Of a stretch of 5,013 nucleotides of DNA, positions 1 to 5,013 are shown one piece after another. The stretch is taken from contig JAISHZ010000275.1 in NCBI GenBank assembly GCA_031262285.1, forward strand, positions 1-5,013. The letters run 5' to 3'. A model generated the notes under the pieces. That model ran no database searches. It was not told the origin of the DNA and saw nothing but the letters and a program-made list of their open reading frames with translations. The stretch comes from Lachnospiraceae bacterium. Its GTDB lineage: Bacteria; Bacillota_A; Clostridia; Lachnospirales; Lachnospiraceae. The translations under genes were made by a program, and so were the position numbers. The stretch's first letter is position 1; every line of letters begins with the position of its first letter.

Positions 1-397
1 CTCTTCTGATATTACGAACTGCCACTTTCGCTTCTTCCGCTTTTTTCTTGACATCCTTGACTAAGTCTTTTCTTCTTTCTTCCGTTAACTCAGGGAAAAC
101 CAAGCGGATCACCACTCCATCGTTCGTCGGATGAATACCCAAATCGGATGTTTGTATAGCTTTATCAATTTCGCGAATCAAAGATTTGTCCCACGGTGCG
201 ATTTGAATCATCCTCGCTTCCGGAACGGAAACATTCCCGACCTGCTCGATGGGAGTCGGTACGCCGTAGTAATTGACACGAATTTTATCCAACACGTGTG
301 GATTTGCTCTGCCCGCTCTGATCGCAGCCAGTTCTGTCTTCAAGAATTCTACTGTTTTTCCCATTTTCTCATCATATGGTTTTACTTTATCGTTCAT
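1..397 (-). CDS. frr: Ribosome recycling factor, 5' part (cut by window edge)
   Basis: Ribosome recycling factor works with EF-G to split the post-termination ribosome complex in the cytoplasm, releasing mRNA and tRNA. The minus-strand reading gives 132 codons plus one base before the window ends; the family is about 185 residues, so roughly the last 50 are missing. Seen: the N-terminal helix with [17 protein letters not shown] (residues 21-37), the domain II segment [20 protein letters not shown] (43-62), [15 protein letters not shown] (84-98), then [14 protein letters not shown] (101-114) and VAVRNIRR (125-132), all hallmark RRF stretches. The ATG at 397 has a GGGAG site five bases upstream (403-407). 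An in-frame ATG at 409 would overlap that site and is less likely. It lies 120 bp after pyrH in the same direction, the usual pairing. Nothing is odd in the visible part. Confidence 0.96.
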   Translation of the reverse strand, partial: MNDKVKPYDEKMGKTVEFLKTELAAIRAGRANPHVLDKIRVNYYGVPTPIEQVGNVSVPEARMIQIAPWDKSLIREIDKAIQTSDLGIHPTNDGVVIRLVFPELTEERRKDLVKDVKKKAEEAKVAVRNIRR

Positions 398-517
398 CGT
401 CACTCCCATTCATAATGTGTGATTGTTGTGTTGAAAATGTTGTAAATGTGTATCATCACGGTATTACAATATGGAACCAAGAAAGGGTTCCTATCATCGA
501 TAAACAGCGCCTTTCCC
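398..517 (-). other. pyrH-frr intergenic spacer with a short hairpin
   Basis: This 120-bp gap holds one clear inverted repeat: GGAACC at 473-478 pairs with GGTTCC at 486-491 around a 7-base loop, about 25 bp after the pyrH stop. On the transcribed (minus) strand it is followed by CATATTGTAAT rather than a T-run, so it is not a standard intrinsic terminator. It could be an RNA processing or stability hairpin, or a weak attenuator. No promoter with both boxes at a sensible distance from frr was found, so frr is probably expressed from the upstream operon promoter. Confidence 0.35.
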
Positions 518-1216
518 TCATACTGTTACATAGGTACCTGTAAAATCACCTTGAACCGTATTGATGATACTATTATGTTCATTTAATCCGAATACTCGCA
601 TTGGGATCATGTATTCTTTTGCCAACATGGAGGCTGTCATGTCCATTACTTGTAGACCTTTTGAGATTACGTCGTCTATGGAAACACTTGCATATTTTTG
701 GGCTTGCGGATTCTTGGAGGGATCATCATCGTAAACCCCGTCCACCGCTTTTGCCAAAAGAATCAGATCGGCTTCCATCTCGATCGCTCTAAGAACCACC
801 CCGGTATCCGTTGAAAAGTATGGATGTCCGGTTCCTCCTGCAAAAAAAACCACTTGTCCTTTCGAAAAACACTCATTCGCTTTGTCTTTCGAAAATAATT
901 CAGTAAATGTTCCGCATGAAAAAGGAGTAAAAATACTAGTTTGGATACCAATACTCCGAAAAACTTCCGAAACAAAAATGCAATTCATCACTGTTGCAAG
1001 CATCCCGATTTGATCAGCTTTCGTCCTGTCGATCGCATTACCAGAGCGACCTCCTCGCCAAAAGTTACCGCCACCGATCACAATACCGATTTCTACTCCT
1101 TCGGACATCACGTTTTTTACTTGTAATGCAACATTTTCGACTACCGCTTTATCGAATCCGGATTTTTGACATCCTGCCAAAGCTTCCCCACTTAATTTGA
1201 GAAAAAATCTCCGCAT
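518..1216 (-). CDS. pyrH: UMP kinase (uridylate kinase)
   Basis: Bacterial UMP kinase, a hexameric amino-acid-kinase-fold enzyme, phosphorylates UMP to UDP with ATP in pyrimidine nucleotide synthesis and is usually regulated by GTP and UTP. The 232-residue protein is close to the family length (about 235-245). Seen: the N-terminal phosphate-binding LKLSGEALAG (6-15), the glycine loop GGGNFWRGG (48-56), the UMP-binding KADQIGMLATVMN (66-78), GGTGHPYFSTDT (127-138) and the nucleotide-site AKAVDGVYDDDPSKNP (155-170), ending in GTYVTV. The ATG at 1216 puts the beta-strand motif six residues in and has AGGAG at 1225-1229 with an 8-base spacer. It sits 78 bp after the bactofilin gene and before frr. 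The spacer 1217-1294 holds only a weak AAACGCG/CGCGCTTT hairpin without a T-run, and no promoter I can defend, so co-transcription from upstream is likely. Normally tsf, not a bactofilin, precedes pyrH. Confidence 0.97.
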   Translation of the reverse strand: MRRFFLKLSGEALAGCQKSGFDKAVVENVALQVKNVMSEGVEIGIVIGGGNFWRGGRSGNAIDRTKADQIGMLATVMNCIFVSEVFRSIGIQTSIFTPFSCGTFTELFSKDKANECFSKGQVVFFAGGTGHPYFSTDTGVVLRAIEMEADLILLAKAVDGVYDDDPSKNPQAQKYASVSIDDVISKGLQVMDMTASMLAKEYMIPMRVFGLNEHNSIINTVQGDFTGTYVTV

Positions 1217-1294
1217 AAGCGCAACTCCTATCTTTGTTCATTTTGAAAGCGCGAATCTTGTCACGCGTTTACGGATGATTGATGTGGAAATGGA

Positions 1295-3046
1295 TTAGGA
1301 CGCTTTATTTTGAGTTCCTTTTGTTTTCGCAACCTTTGGTTCCGGTTTGTAATCGTCAAAGAATGATGTCGGGTTGATATCCGCGTAGCACTGTGAACAC
1401 ATTCCTTCGATCACCGCACCATTATTAATCTGAACTGATTTGGATTTGATATTACCCATAACGATCGCAGAAGCATCTAAGGTTACGGGACCTTTGACAT
1501 CGATATCTCCCTTTACAGCACCTGCTATCAAAGCACTTTGTGCTGTGATATTTCCGATCACTACACTGCTGGCACCAATCGTAACCGCTCCTTCACTGTT
1601 GATCTCACCATTAATCTTTGCACCGTCTGCAATGATCTCAGCAGCTGAAGAATTTCCATTGATATGACCTGTAATATTTAATTTTCCCAATAATTCAATA
1701 TTGCCGTTGATAGCTCCTTCTACATCCATTGAGCCGCGCGAGTTGATATCACCTGTGATCGTCATACCCTCGGTAATAATGGCTGTCTCGTTCGCAACCC
1801 TATTCGTGTAATTTTCATCTTCTGCTACTTTCGTGTCCTCACCTAACTTGCCGCCTACCATCATTCCTTCGTCTAAATAATTGTCAAAGCTCATACTATC
1901 CTCCTCATTTTGTTGTACCGTTGTAACGGCGTCATCTTGATTATTTGTTATGACTTGACTATTTGTAATTTCTGAATGCACCGCATGGTTTGCAGTGTCA
2001 ACGATACCAAATGCACCATCGCTGTCAACAGTATCTTTTTCTATGTTGTTGTCTATGACTACTGTATAATCGGTGATTGCGGCATTTTCTTTGACAACTG
2101 TAGCGTCTGCGTCGTTTGTGAGATTTCGACTTGCTATACTATCTTGGATCCAAGTGCCATCTTGACTTTCTGGACTGTTTTGCATCTCCGTACTGCCTTG
2201 GCTCTCTATACTGTATAGATTTTCTACGCTGTTTTGAGTCTCTACATCGCTCTGTTTCTCGCTGCCTTGAGTCTCTACACTGTTCTGTGTCTCTACGTTG
2301 CCTTGATTTTCTACACTGCTCTGTGTCTCTACGCTGTTTTGAATCTCTTCGTTATTTTGAGTCTCTACGCTGCTTTGAATCTCAACGCTATCTTGGCTTC
2401 CTCTGCTGTCTTGGCTAAAGATACTGTCAGTGCTGTTCGCACCATATTGATCATCCGTGTTGTATCCTTTTGCTTCGATATTCGTACCTGCAAAAATATC
2501 TTCAACATCTGTATCGTCTTGATCCTCTACGCTAGACTTTTCCTCCAATACAGCTTCGATCAATGTACCTTTGTTTTCGCTCGTCGCTATTTGGTCGTCT
2601 ATTTGAATCGATGTTATCCTGTCGTTACTGTTTTCTGTCAACGCAGATTCTTCACTCGTATCCTCATTCGTAAAAATCGAACTATCGTTTTCTTCGTCTG
2701 CAGTTTGGTTGAATTCTGATAATGTTTTTAATATATCATCAGAAACACCTTGCTCCACATCTGAGTAAGACTCCCCTCTATTGGTACTTCGAAAGAACCC
2801 TGGTTCGATCGTATACCGTGTTTCTCGTTCCGAATCATTCCATTGAAGAGGTGTCTCAAACTCTTCCTCAAGTACATCCAACTCGGAAGGCATCTCCTGT
2901 TCGGCATTTACAAACATCTCGTCGAGAGCCTCCAAACTGTCTTCTTTTTTGGCTTTTCCCTTCGATTTGTCAAAAATAGATTCACCCGGTATCAATTCAT
3001 TGACTGCTTGGGATAAATCTTCTCTTAGATCCGAAAAAAAACCCAT
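1295..3046 (-). CDS. Large bactofilin-type cytoskeletal protein with hexapeptide repeat linker
   Basis: Bactofilins self-assemble into filaments through a right-handed beta-helix and act as scaffolds that position cell-envelope enzymes. Residues 415-555 of this 583-residue protein show the domain: recurring [IV]xG[DNE]I turns (ITGDI, INGNI, INGEI, VIGNI, VKGDI, VMGNI) every 15-20 residues. Residues 1-18, starting MGFFSDLREDL, look like an amphipathic helix, as in membrane-targeting tails. Residues 19-414 form an acidic, Ser/Asn/Gln/Thr-rich, probably disordered linker, with 17 hexapeptide-like units at 208-308 (consensus SVETQN). The only cysteines are C550 and C553 in CSQC, followed by a short basic tail ending NKAS. 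I chose the ATG at 3046 because GGAGG (3055-3059) lies 8 bases away; an upstream ATG at 3067 precedes that site. Most bactofilins are 100-250 residues, so the linker is exceptional. It follows a deacetylase gene by 79 bp, suggesting a joint role at the wall. The domain call is firm; the partner is inferred. Confidence 0.88.
   Translation of the reverse strand: MGFFSDLREDLSQAVNELIPGESIFDKSKGKAKKEDSLEALDEMFVNAEQEMPSELDVLEEEFETPLQWNDSERETRYTIEPGFFRSTNRGESYSDVEQGVSDDILKTLSEFNQTADEENDSSIFTNEDTSEESALTENSNDRITSIQIDDQIATSENKGTLIEAVLEEKSSVEDQDDTDVEDIFAGTNIEAKGYNTDDQYGANSTDSIFSQDSRGSQDSVEIQSSVETQNNEEIQNSVETQSSVENQGNVETQNSVETQGSEKQSDVETQNSVENLYSIESQGSTEMQNSPESQDGTWIQDSIASRNLTNDADATVVKENAAITDYTVVIDNNIEKDTVDSDGAFGIVDTANHAVHSEITNSQVITNNQDDAVTTVQQNEEDSMSFDNYLDEGMMVGGKLGEDTKVAEDENYTNRVANETAIITEGMTITGDINSRGSMDVEGAINGNIELLGKLNITGHINGNSSAAEIIADGAKINGEINSEGAVTIGASSVVIGNITAQSALIAGAVKGDIDVKGPVTLDASAIVMGNIKSKSVQINNGAVIEGMCSQCYADINPTSFFDDYKPEPKVAKTKGTQNKAS
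2123..2425 (-). repeat. Tandem 18-bp minisatellite coding for 17 hexapeptide units
   Basis: Inside the bactofilin linker, codons 208-308 break into sixteen 6-residue units and one 5-residue unit (SEKQS). In order they begin SIFSQD, SRGSQD, SVEIQS, SVETQN, NEEIQN, SVETQS and end SPESQD, GTWIQD, SIASRN. The consensus is S-V-E-T-Q-N/G/S. The core units are nearly identical at DNA level, and units at both edges are more diverged, the usual sign of a tract growing and shrinking by slippage or unequal recombination. Every unit is a multiple of three bases, so the frame is kept. Long open frames on the opposite strand here are by-products of the repeat. Confidence 0.9.
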
Positions 3047-3054
3047 ATCCATTT

Positions 3055-3059
3055 CCTCC
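3055..3059 (-). promoter_or_regulatory. Ribosome binding site of the bactofilin gene
   Basis: On the minus strand GGAGG (GGAGGA if 3054 is included) stands 8 bases before the ATG at 3046. Three other in-frame ATGs lie upstream at 3067, 3061 and 3052: the first two precede or overlap the site and the third is only two bases from it. The site therefore selects the start MGFFSDL. Confidence 0.8.
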
Positions 3060-3125
3060 ATTCTCAAAATATTTGTTATCTTTCTTTTGTTTGATTCATC
3101 AGCTTTATCTGTTGATTGTAGTTAC

Positions 3126-4124
3126 TCATTGTATTTGAATATGCTGAATCGGTGTCGTATCCTGCGTGATCGGTAAAATGACAGTGTCTTCATAAGCAAG
3201 TATATTTTCAATAATCAAAGGCAAGGCTTCTACGGTATGGTGTTTGGAATATGCGTCATGCATCAAAATAATCGCGGTACTGTACGATTCAATCGAGTAT
3301 GTGGCATTTTCCACGATCGTGCCAACATTTAACTGACCGGTAGATGCATCGCCCGAAGCAATATTCCAATCAAAATATCTGATTCCTTGCTCATTCAAAT
3401 ATCGAATAAACTCCCTTACATCGATATCACTCACAGTATTGGAACTTCCACCGGGAAATCGGTAAATATTGCACTCCACCCCGGTGGTCTCAAAAATATA
3501 ATTTTTGATTTTCATCAAGTCTGCTCCAAATGCTTCCACAGATTGATAAAGATCATCATATACATGACTGTAAGAATGCATCCCAACACTATGTCCTCTG
3601 TTTACAATCTCCCGCAATCTCTCTTTTGAATCTTCATCTTCCTTCCCCACGACGAAAAAGGTGGCTTTCACGTTGTATTCATCTAAAATGTCCAGAATTT
3701 CTTCCGTATAAGCGCTCGGTCCGTCATCAAAAGTCAAATACACTTTGTGAGCTGCTTCTGTGTCCTGTGTGGCAATAACATCCTGTATTTGCGTAGGGTT
3801 ACTGTCTGTTGTATTGTCTGATGTAGTGTCTAATGTCGGATCCGCGTTCATTTCGTCTTGCTTAGGTTGCGGTGTAGGATTTGGTACATAGCCATACCCC
3901 ACGCGGCTGTCCAATACTCCGAGTATTTCTGTTAATTGCATAGAAATATCTGCTATTCTGTTGTCCAATCTATCCACTCGATAAAATAATATCACACAGA
4001 GCACATATGGCACAAGCACAATTGTGAACACAAAAAAAATAATCAGCCGTTTTATTCGCCTGATTCGTCTCTTGCGATCAACGTTCGACGTTTTTTCTTT
4101 CGGACGACTTTGTACTTGTTCCAT
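3126..4124 (-). CDS. Membrane-anchored polysaccharide (peptidoglycan-type) deacetylase, NodB/CE4 family
   Basis: CE4 deacetylases are metal-dependent enzymes that remove N-acetyl groups from peptidoglycan, chitin-like or other envelope glycans. The 332-residue reading has a basic N-terminus (RKRRIRRIKR, 17-26), one hydrophobic segment (27-48) that should anchor it with the catalytic part outside, a short heptad-like stretch (49-72), a Pro/Thr/Asp/Asn-rich linker (80-125) and a NodB domain (about 127-318). All five catalytic motifs are present: TFDDGPS (131-137, base D133 and metal ligand D134), HSYSH (183-187), RFPGG (222-226), FDWN (251-254) and LMHD (287-290, with H289). The ATG at 4124 has GAGG five bases upstream; an open frame continues to an ATG at 4214, but an extended -10 promoter lies within that extension, so the short form is preferred. 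Substrate cannot be read from sequence. Pairing with the downstream bactofilin suggests wall remodelling. Confidence 0.92.
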   Translation of the reverse strand: MEQVQSRPKEKTSNVDRKRRIRRIKRLIIFFVFTIVLVPYVLCVILFYRVDRLDNRIADISMQLTEILGVLDSRVGYGYVPNPTPQPKQDEMNADPTLDTTSDNTTDSNPTQIQDVIATQDTEAAHKVYLTFDDGPSAYTEEILDILDEYNVKATFFVVGKEDEDSKERLREIVNRGHSVGMHSYSHVYDDLYQSVEAFGADLMKIKNYIFETTGVECNIYRFPGGSSNTVSDIDVREFIRYLNEQGIRYFDWNIASGDASTGQLNVGTIVENATYSIESYSTAIILMHDAYSKHHTVEALPLIIENILAYEDTVILPITQDTTPIQHIQIQ

Positions 4125-4129
4125 ATCAA

Positions 4130-4133
4130 CCTC
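4130..4133 (-). promoter_or_regulatory. Ribosome binding site of the deacetylase gene
   Basis: GAGG (GAGGT if 4129 is included) lies 5 bases before the ATG at 4124 on the minus strand. The in-frame ATGs at 4169 and 4214 lack a comparably placed site, so this site decides the start. Confidence 0.6.
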
Positions 4134-4167
4134 GTAAGTATCATATCCAACCTGTCTTCCGAAGGAC

Positions 4168-4196
4168 ATTGTAACATAAGATTTTCCTAACGAAAA
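4168..4196 (-). promoter_or_regulatory. Extended -10 promoter of the deacetylase-bactofilin-pyrH-frr unit
   Basis: The minus strand reads TATGTTACAAT (4178 down to 4168): a TACAAT -10 box preceded by the TRTGn extension typical of Gram-positive sigma-A promoters. A weak -35 (TTTTCG, 4191-4196) sits 17 bases upstream; extended -10 promoters tolerate a poor -35. Transcription would begin near 4161, giving a leader of roughly 37 bases before the ATG at 4124. This is a sequence-only prediction. Confidence 0.55.
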
Positions 4197-4224
4197 GCGG
4201 AAAAATAAGATCATTCTTTTACTG

Positions 4225-4286
4225 ACCTACGATGGTTGCTATTCACGCGTTCGCCGATCTACGTTCAAAGGAAATGTGTCCCGGAC
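4225..4286 (+). repeat. Direct repeat copy A (left arm of the palindrome)
   Basis: Bases 4225-4255 (ACCTACGATGGTTGC then TATTCACGCGTTCGCC) match 4497-4527 at 29 of 31 positions in the same orientation. After a diverged spacer of 23 bases the shared block TCCCGGAC recurs (4279-4286 against 4550-4557), so the two copies are colinear over about 62 bp. Copy A is also the left arm of the large inverted repeat. Confidence 0.75.
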
Positions 4287-4491
4287 GAACCGCACGGAGC
4301 CGAGAGGCATTTTGGGTGTTAGACTCTCTGATCGTTCCGATGAGCCCAGAACAGTGAAAATGAGCGCACAAGCAAGCGCTCATTTTCACTTGGTCTCATC
4401 TCCACAGAACGTATAACACCCAAAATGCCTCTCGGCTCTGTGCGGTTCTGTGCATCGACAATCGATAAACGTAGATCGGCGAACCCGTGAA
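4242..4491. repeat. 250-bp imperfect palindrome between the tRNA gene and the deacetylase operon
   Basis: Three nested arms pair across one centre: 4242-4265 with 4468-4491 (23 of 24), 4287-4321 with 4414-4448 (34 of 35), and 4353-4367 with 4376-4390 (15 of 15) around an 8-base loop. A further GATGAG/CTCATC pair (4339-4344, 4395-4400) lies between the inner two. The intervening segments are diverged and would form internal loops. There is no T-run at the hairpin base on either strand, so it is not a simple terminator, and no transposase or convincing gene lies inside. It resembles a non-autonomous palindromic element (MITE- or REP/BIME-like) or a structured RNA. I cannot name the family. Confidence 0.85.
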
Positions 4492-4496
4492 GTGTA

Positions 4497-4557
4497 ACCT
4501 ACGATGGTTGCAATTCACACGTTCGCCTATATGCTTTTTAGGTAGTTTATCCCGGAC
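4497..4557 (+). repeat. Direct repeat copy B (diverged copy of the palindrome arm)
   Basis: This copies 4225-4286 in the same orientation, starting ACCTACGATGGTTGC and including TTCGCC and TCCCGGAC at nearly the same spacing. Because the palindrome's right arm is inverted and directly adjacent, 4478-4491 can also pair with 4514-4527 (12 of 14), enclosing a small AACC/GGTT hairpin. The cluster is therefore arranged forward-reverse-forward. From 4558 to 4680 I see no gene and no further clear structure. Confidence 0.7.
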
Positions 4558-4684
4558 AACCCATACAGAGTGGGGTGAGTTCTGCTCATCAATTGGCGCG
4601 CAAGACCTGTGACTCTGAAAACTGTCCTTTACATCTCTTAAATAGTAATGTTGGTAAAAAGCGATCAATGTGATACTTAAACAC

Positions 4685-4760
4685 AAAAAAAGAAAAGTGT
4701 ATGGTATCTGTTACTCTGTCGTTGTATCGCAAAGTTCCTAACCACTACACTCTTCTTTTT
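4685..4760 (-). terminator. Intrinsic terminator of the tRNA-Arg transcript
   Basis: Reading the minus strand after the tRNA, AAAAAGAAGAGTGTAGTGG (4760-4742) pairs with CCATACACTTTTCTTTTT (4704-4687), about 17 base pairs with one bulge and a G-T pair. A run of seven T follows at the stem base and exit (4691-4685). The loop is unusually long, about 37 bases. The stem also ends in five T on the plus strand, so some bidirectional activity is possible. It should separate tRNA transcription from the repeat region and the downstream operon. Confidence 0.7.
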
Positions 4761-4769
4761 AACGAATCA

Positions 4770-4843
4770 TGTGCGTTAGAGGATTCGAACCCCCGACCTT
4801 TTGGTCCGTAGCCAAACGCTCTATCCAGCTGAGCTAAACGCAC
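4770..4843 (-). tRNA. tRNA-Arg, anticodon ACG
   Basis: The minus strand folds as a full cloverleaf: acceptor GTGCGTT with AACGCAC (7 of 7), D stem GCTC/GAGC, anticodon stem TTTGG/CCAAA around loop CTACGGA (anticodon ACG, read as ICG for CGN arginine codons after A34 deamination), a 5-base variable loop and a T arm GGGGG-TTCGAAT-CCTCT with one G-T pair. The discriminator is A (4770); CCA is not encoded and must be added. It has its own promoter about 12 bases upstream and a terminator downstream, so it appears to be a single-gene unit. No copy of its 3' end occurs elsewhere in the window, so there is no sign of an integrated element. Confidence 0.97.
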
Positions 4844-4862
4844 ACTTTCTGTGAACTTGCTT

Positions 4863-4891
4863 ATTCTAGCTGTTTCCCTTTTAATTGTCAA
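4863..4891 (-). promoter_or_regulatory. Sigma-A promoter of the tRNA-Arg gene
   Basis: The minus strand carries a perfect -35 TTGACA (4891-4886), a 17-base spacer and a -10 TAGAAT (4868-4863), one base off consensus. Transcription should start near 4856, leaving about a dozen leader bases for RNase P to remove. The AT-rich stretch just upstream (ATAAAAATATC) may act as an UP-like element. The remaining 122 bases to the window end (4892-5013) hold no gene I can support. Confidence 0.9.
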
Positions 4892-5013
4892 GATATTTTT
4901 ATCACATTTTTGAAACATCGTATTATAGTTCGTTAGTGTATATCTGCTGTTTTAAAACGTATGTCCTACATCGATTGTCCGGTTTAGCATAAATCGGAGT
5001 GCATTGTTGAATT

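Noticed and set aside
131..415. 94-codon plus-strand open frame opposite frr
   Set aside because: The minus-strand frame is unmistakable ribosome recycling factor; the antisense product shows no family features.
398..440. Possible frr promoter (TTTTCA, 17 bases, TATGAA on the minus strand)
   Set aside because: The -10 would overlap the frr ribosome binding site, so transcription would start at or after the start codon.
2131..2719. Long plus-strand open frames opposite the bactofilin linker (up to 161 codons)
   Set aside because: They exist because the 18-bp repeat keeps several frames open. Their products are repetitive Leu/Tyr/Ser/Cys strings without ribosome binding sites or domains.
4353..4390. 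Central 15-bp hairpin of the palindrome as an intrinsic terminator
   Set aside because: The stem is followed by TTGGTCTC on the plus strand and by GTTCTGGG on the minus strand, with no T-run, and a better terminator already serves the tRNA.
4645..4676. Weak promoter-like pair on the minus strand (TTGATC, 18 bases, TATTTA)
   Set aside because: Both boxes are poor and no gene follows before the repeat cluster; a better promoter lies next to the deacetylase gene.
4396..4686. 96-codon open frame on the minus strand in the tRNA-deacetylase gap
   Set aside because: It runs through copy B and the right arm of the palindrome, has no usable Shine-Dalgarno site, shows no recognisable domain and starts within the tRNA terminator region. 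It is best explained as a by-product of the repeats.
4771..4788. tRNA-Arg 3' end as an attachment site for an integrated element
   Set aside because: No second copy of the tRNA 3' end and no integrase gene is visible in the window.
4892..5013. Short minus-strand frames entering from the right edge as the end of an upstream gene
   Set aside because: Fewer than 35 codons are visible in each frame, none recognisable, so no gene can be supported.

Overview
The window looks like chromosomal DNA of an anaerobic clostridial Firmicute, most probably a Lachnospiraceae member. The grounds are the residue-level style of the proteins (a UMP kinase reading LKLSGEALAG…GGGNFWRG…KADQIGMLATVMNC, and a bactofilin starting MGFFSDLREDLSQAVNEL), a canonical sigma-A promoter, purine-rich Shine-Dalgarno sites and moderate AT-richness. 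No database search was possible, so the family-level placement is inference.

All recognised genes read leftwards (minus strand). From right to left: a tRNA-Arg(ACG) gene with a near-consensus promoter and a downstream hairpin-plus-T-run terminator; a gene-free stretch of about 460 bp (4215-4680) holding a 250-bp imperfect palindrome and a diverged extra copy of its left arm; a membrane-anchored polysaccharide deacetylase (NodB/CE4) with an extended -10 promoter just upstream; a very long bactofilin-type protein with a 17-unit hexapeptide repeat tract; pyrH (UMP kinase); and the first 132 codons of frr (ribosome recycling factor), cut by the left edge.

The last four genes are co-oriented with gaps of about 79, 78 and 120 bp and no convincing internal terminator, so they probably form one transcription unit. 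pyrH-frr is the housekeeping pair normally found after rpsB-tsf and before uppS-cdsA-dxr in Firmicutes. Here the rpsB-tsf position is taken by a deacetylase-bactofilin pair. Bactofilins are polymer-forming scaffolds that in several bacteria recruit cell-wall enzymes, so the layout suggests a cell-envelope module (scaffold plus wall-modifying deacetylase) co-transcribed with nucleotide and translation housekeeping genes.

The most unusual points are the roughly 395-residue acidic linker of the bactofilin with its 18-bp minisatellite, the only two cysteines of that protein sitting in a CxxC at the end of the beta-helix domain, and the palindromic repeat cluster between the tRNA and the operon. 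No phage, CRISPR, toxin-antitoxin or insertion-sequence gene is visible.
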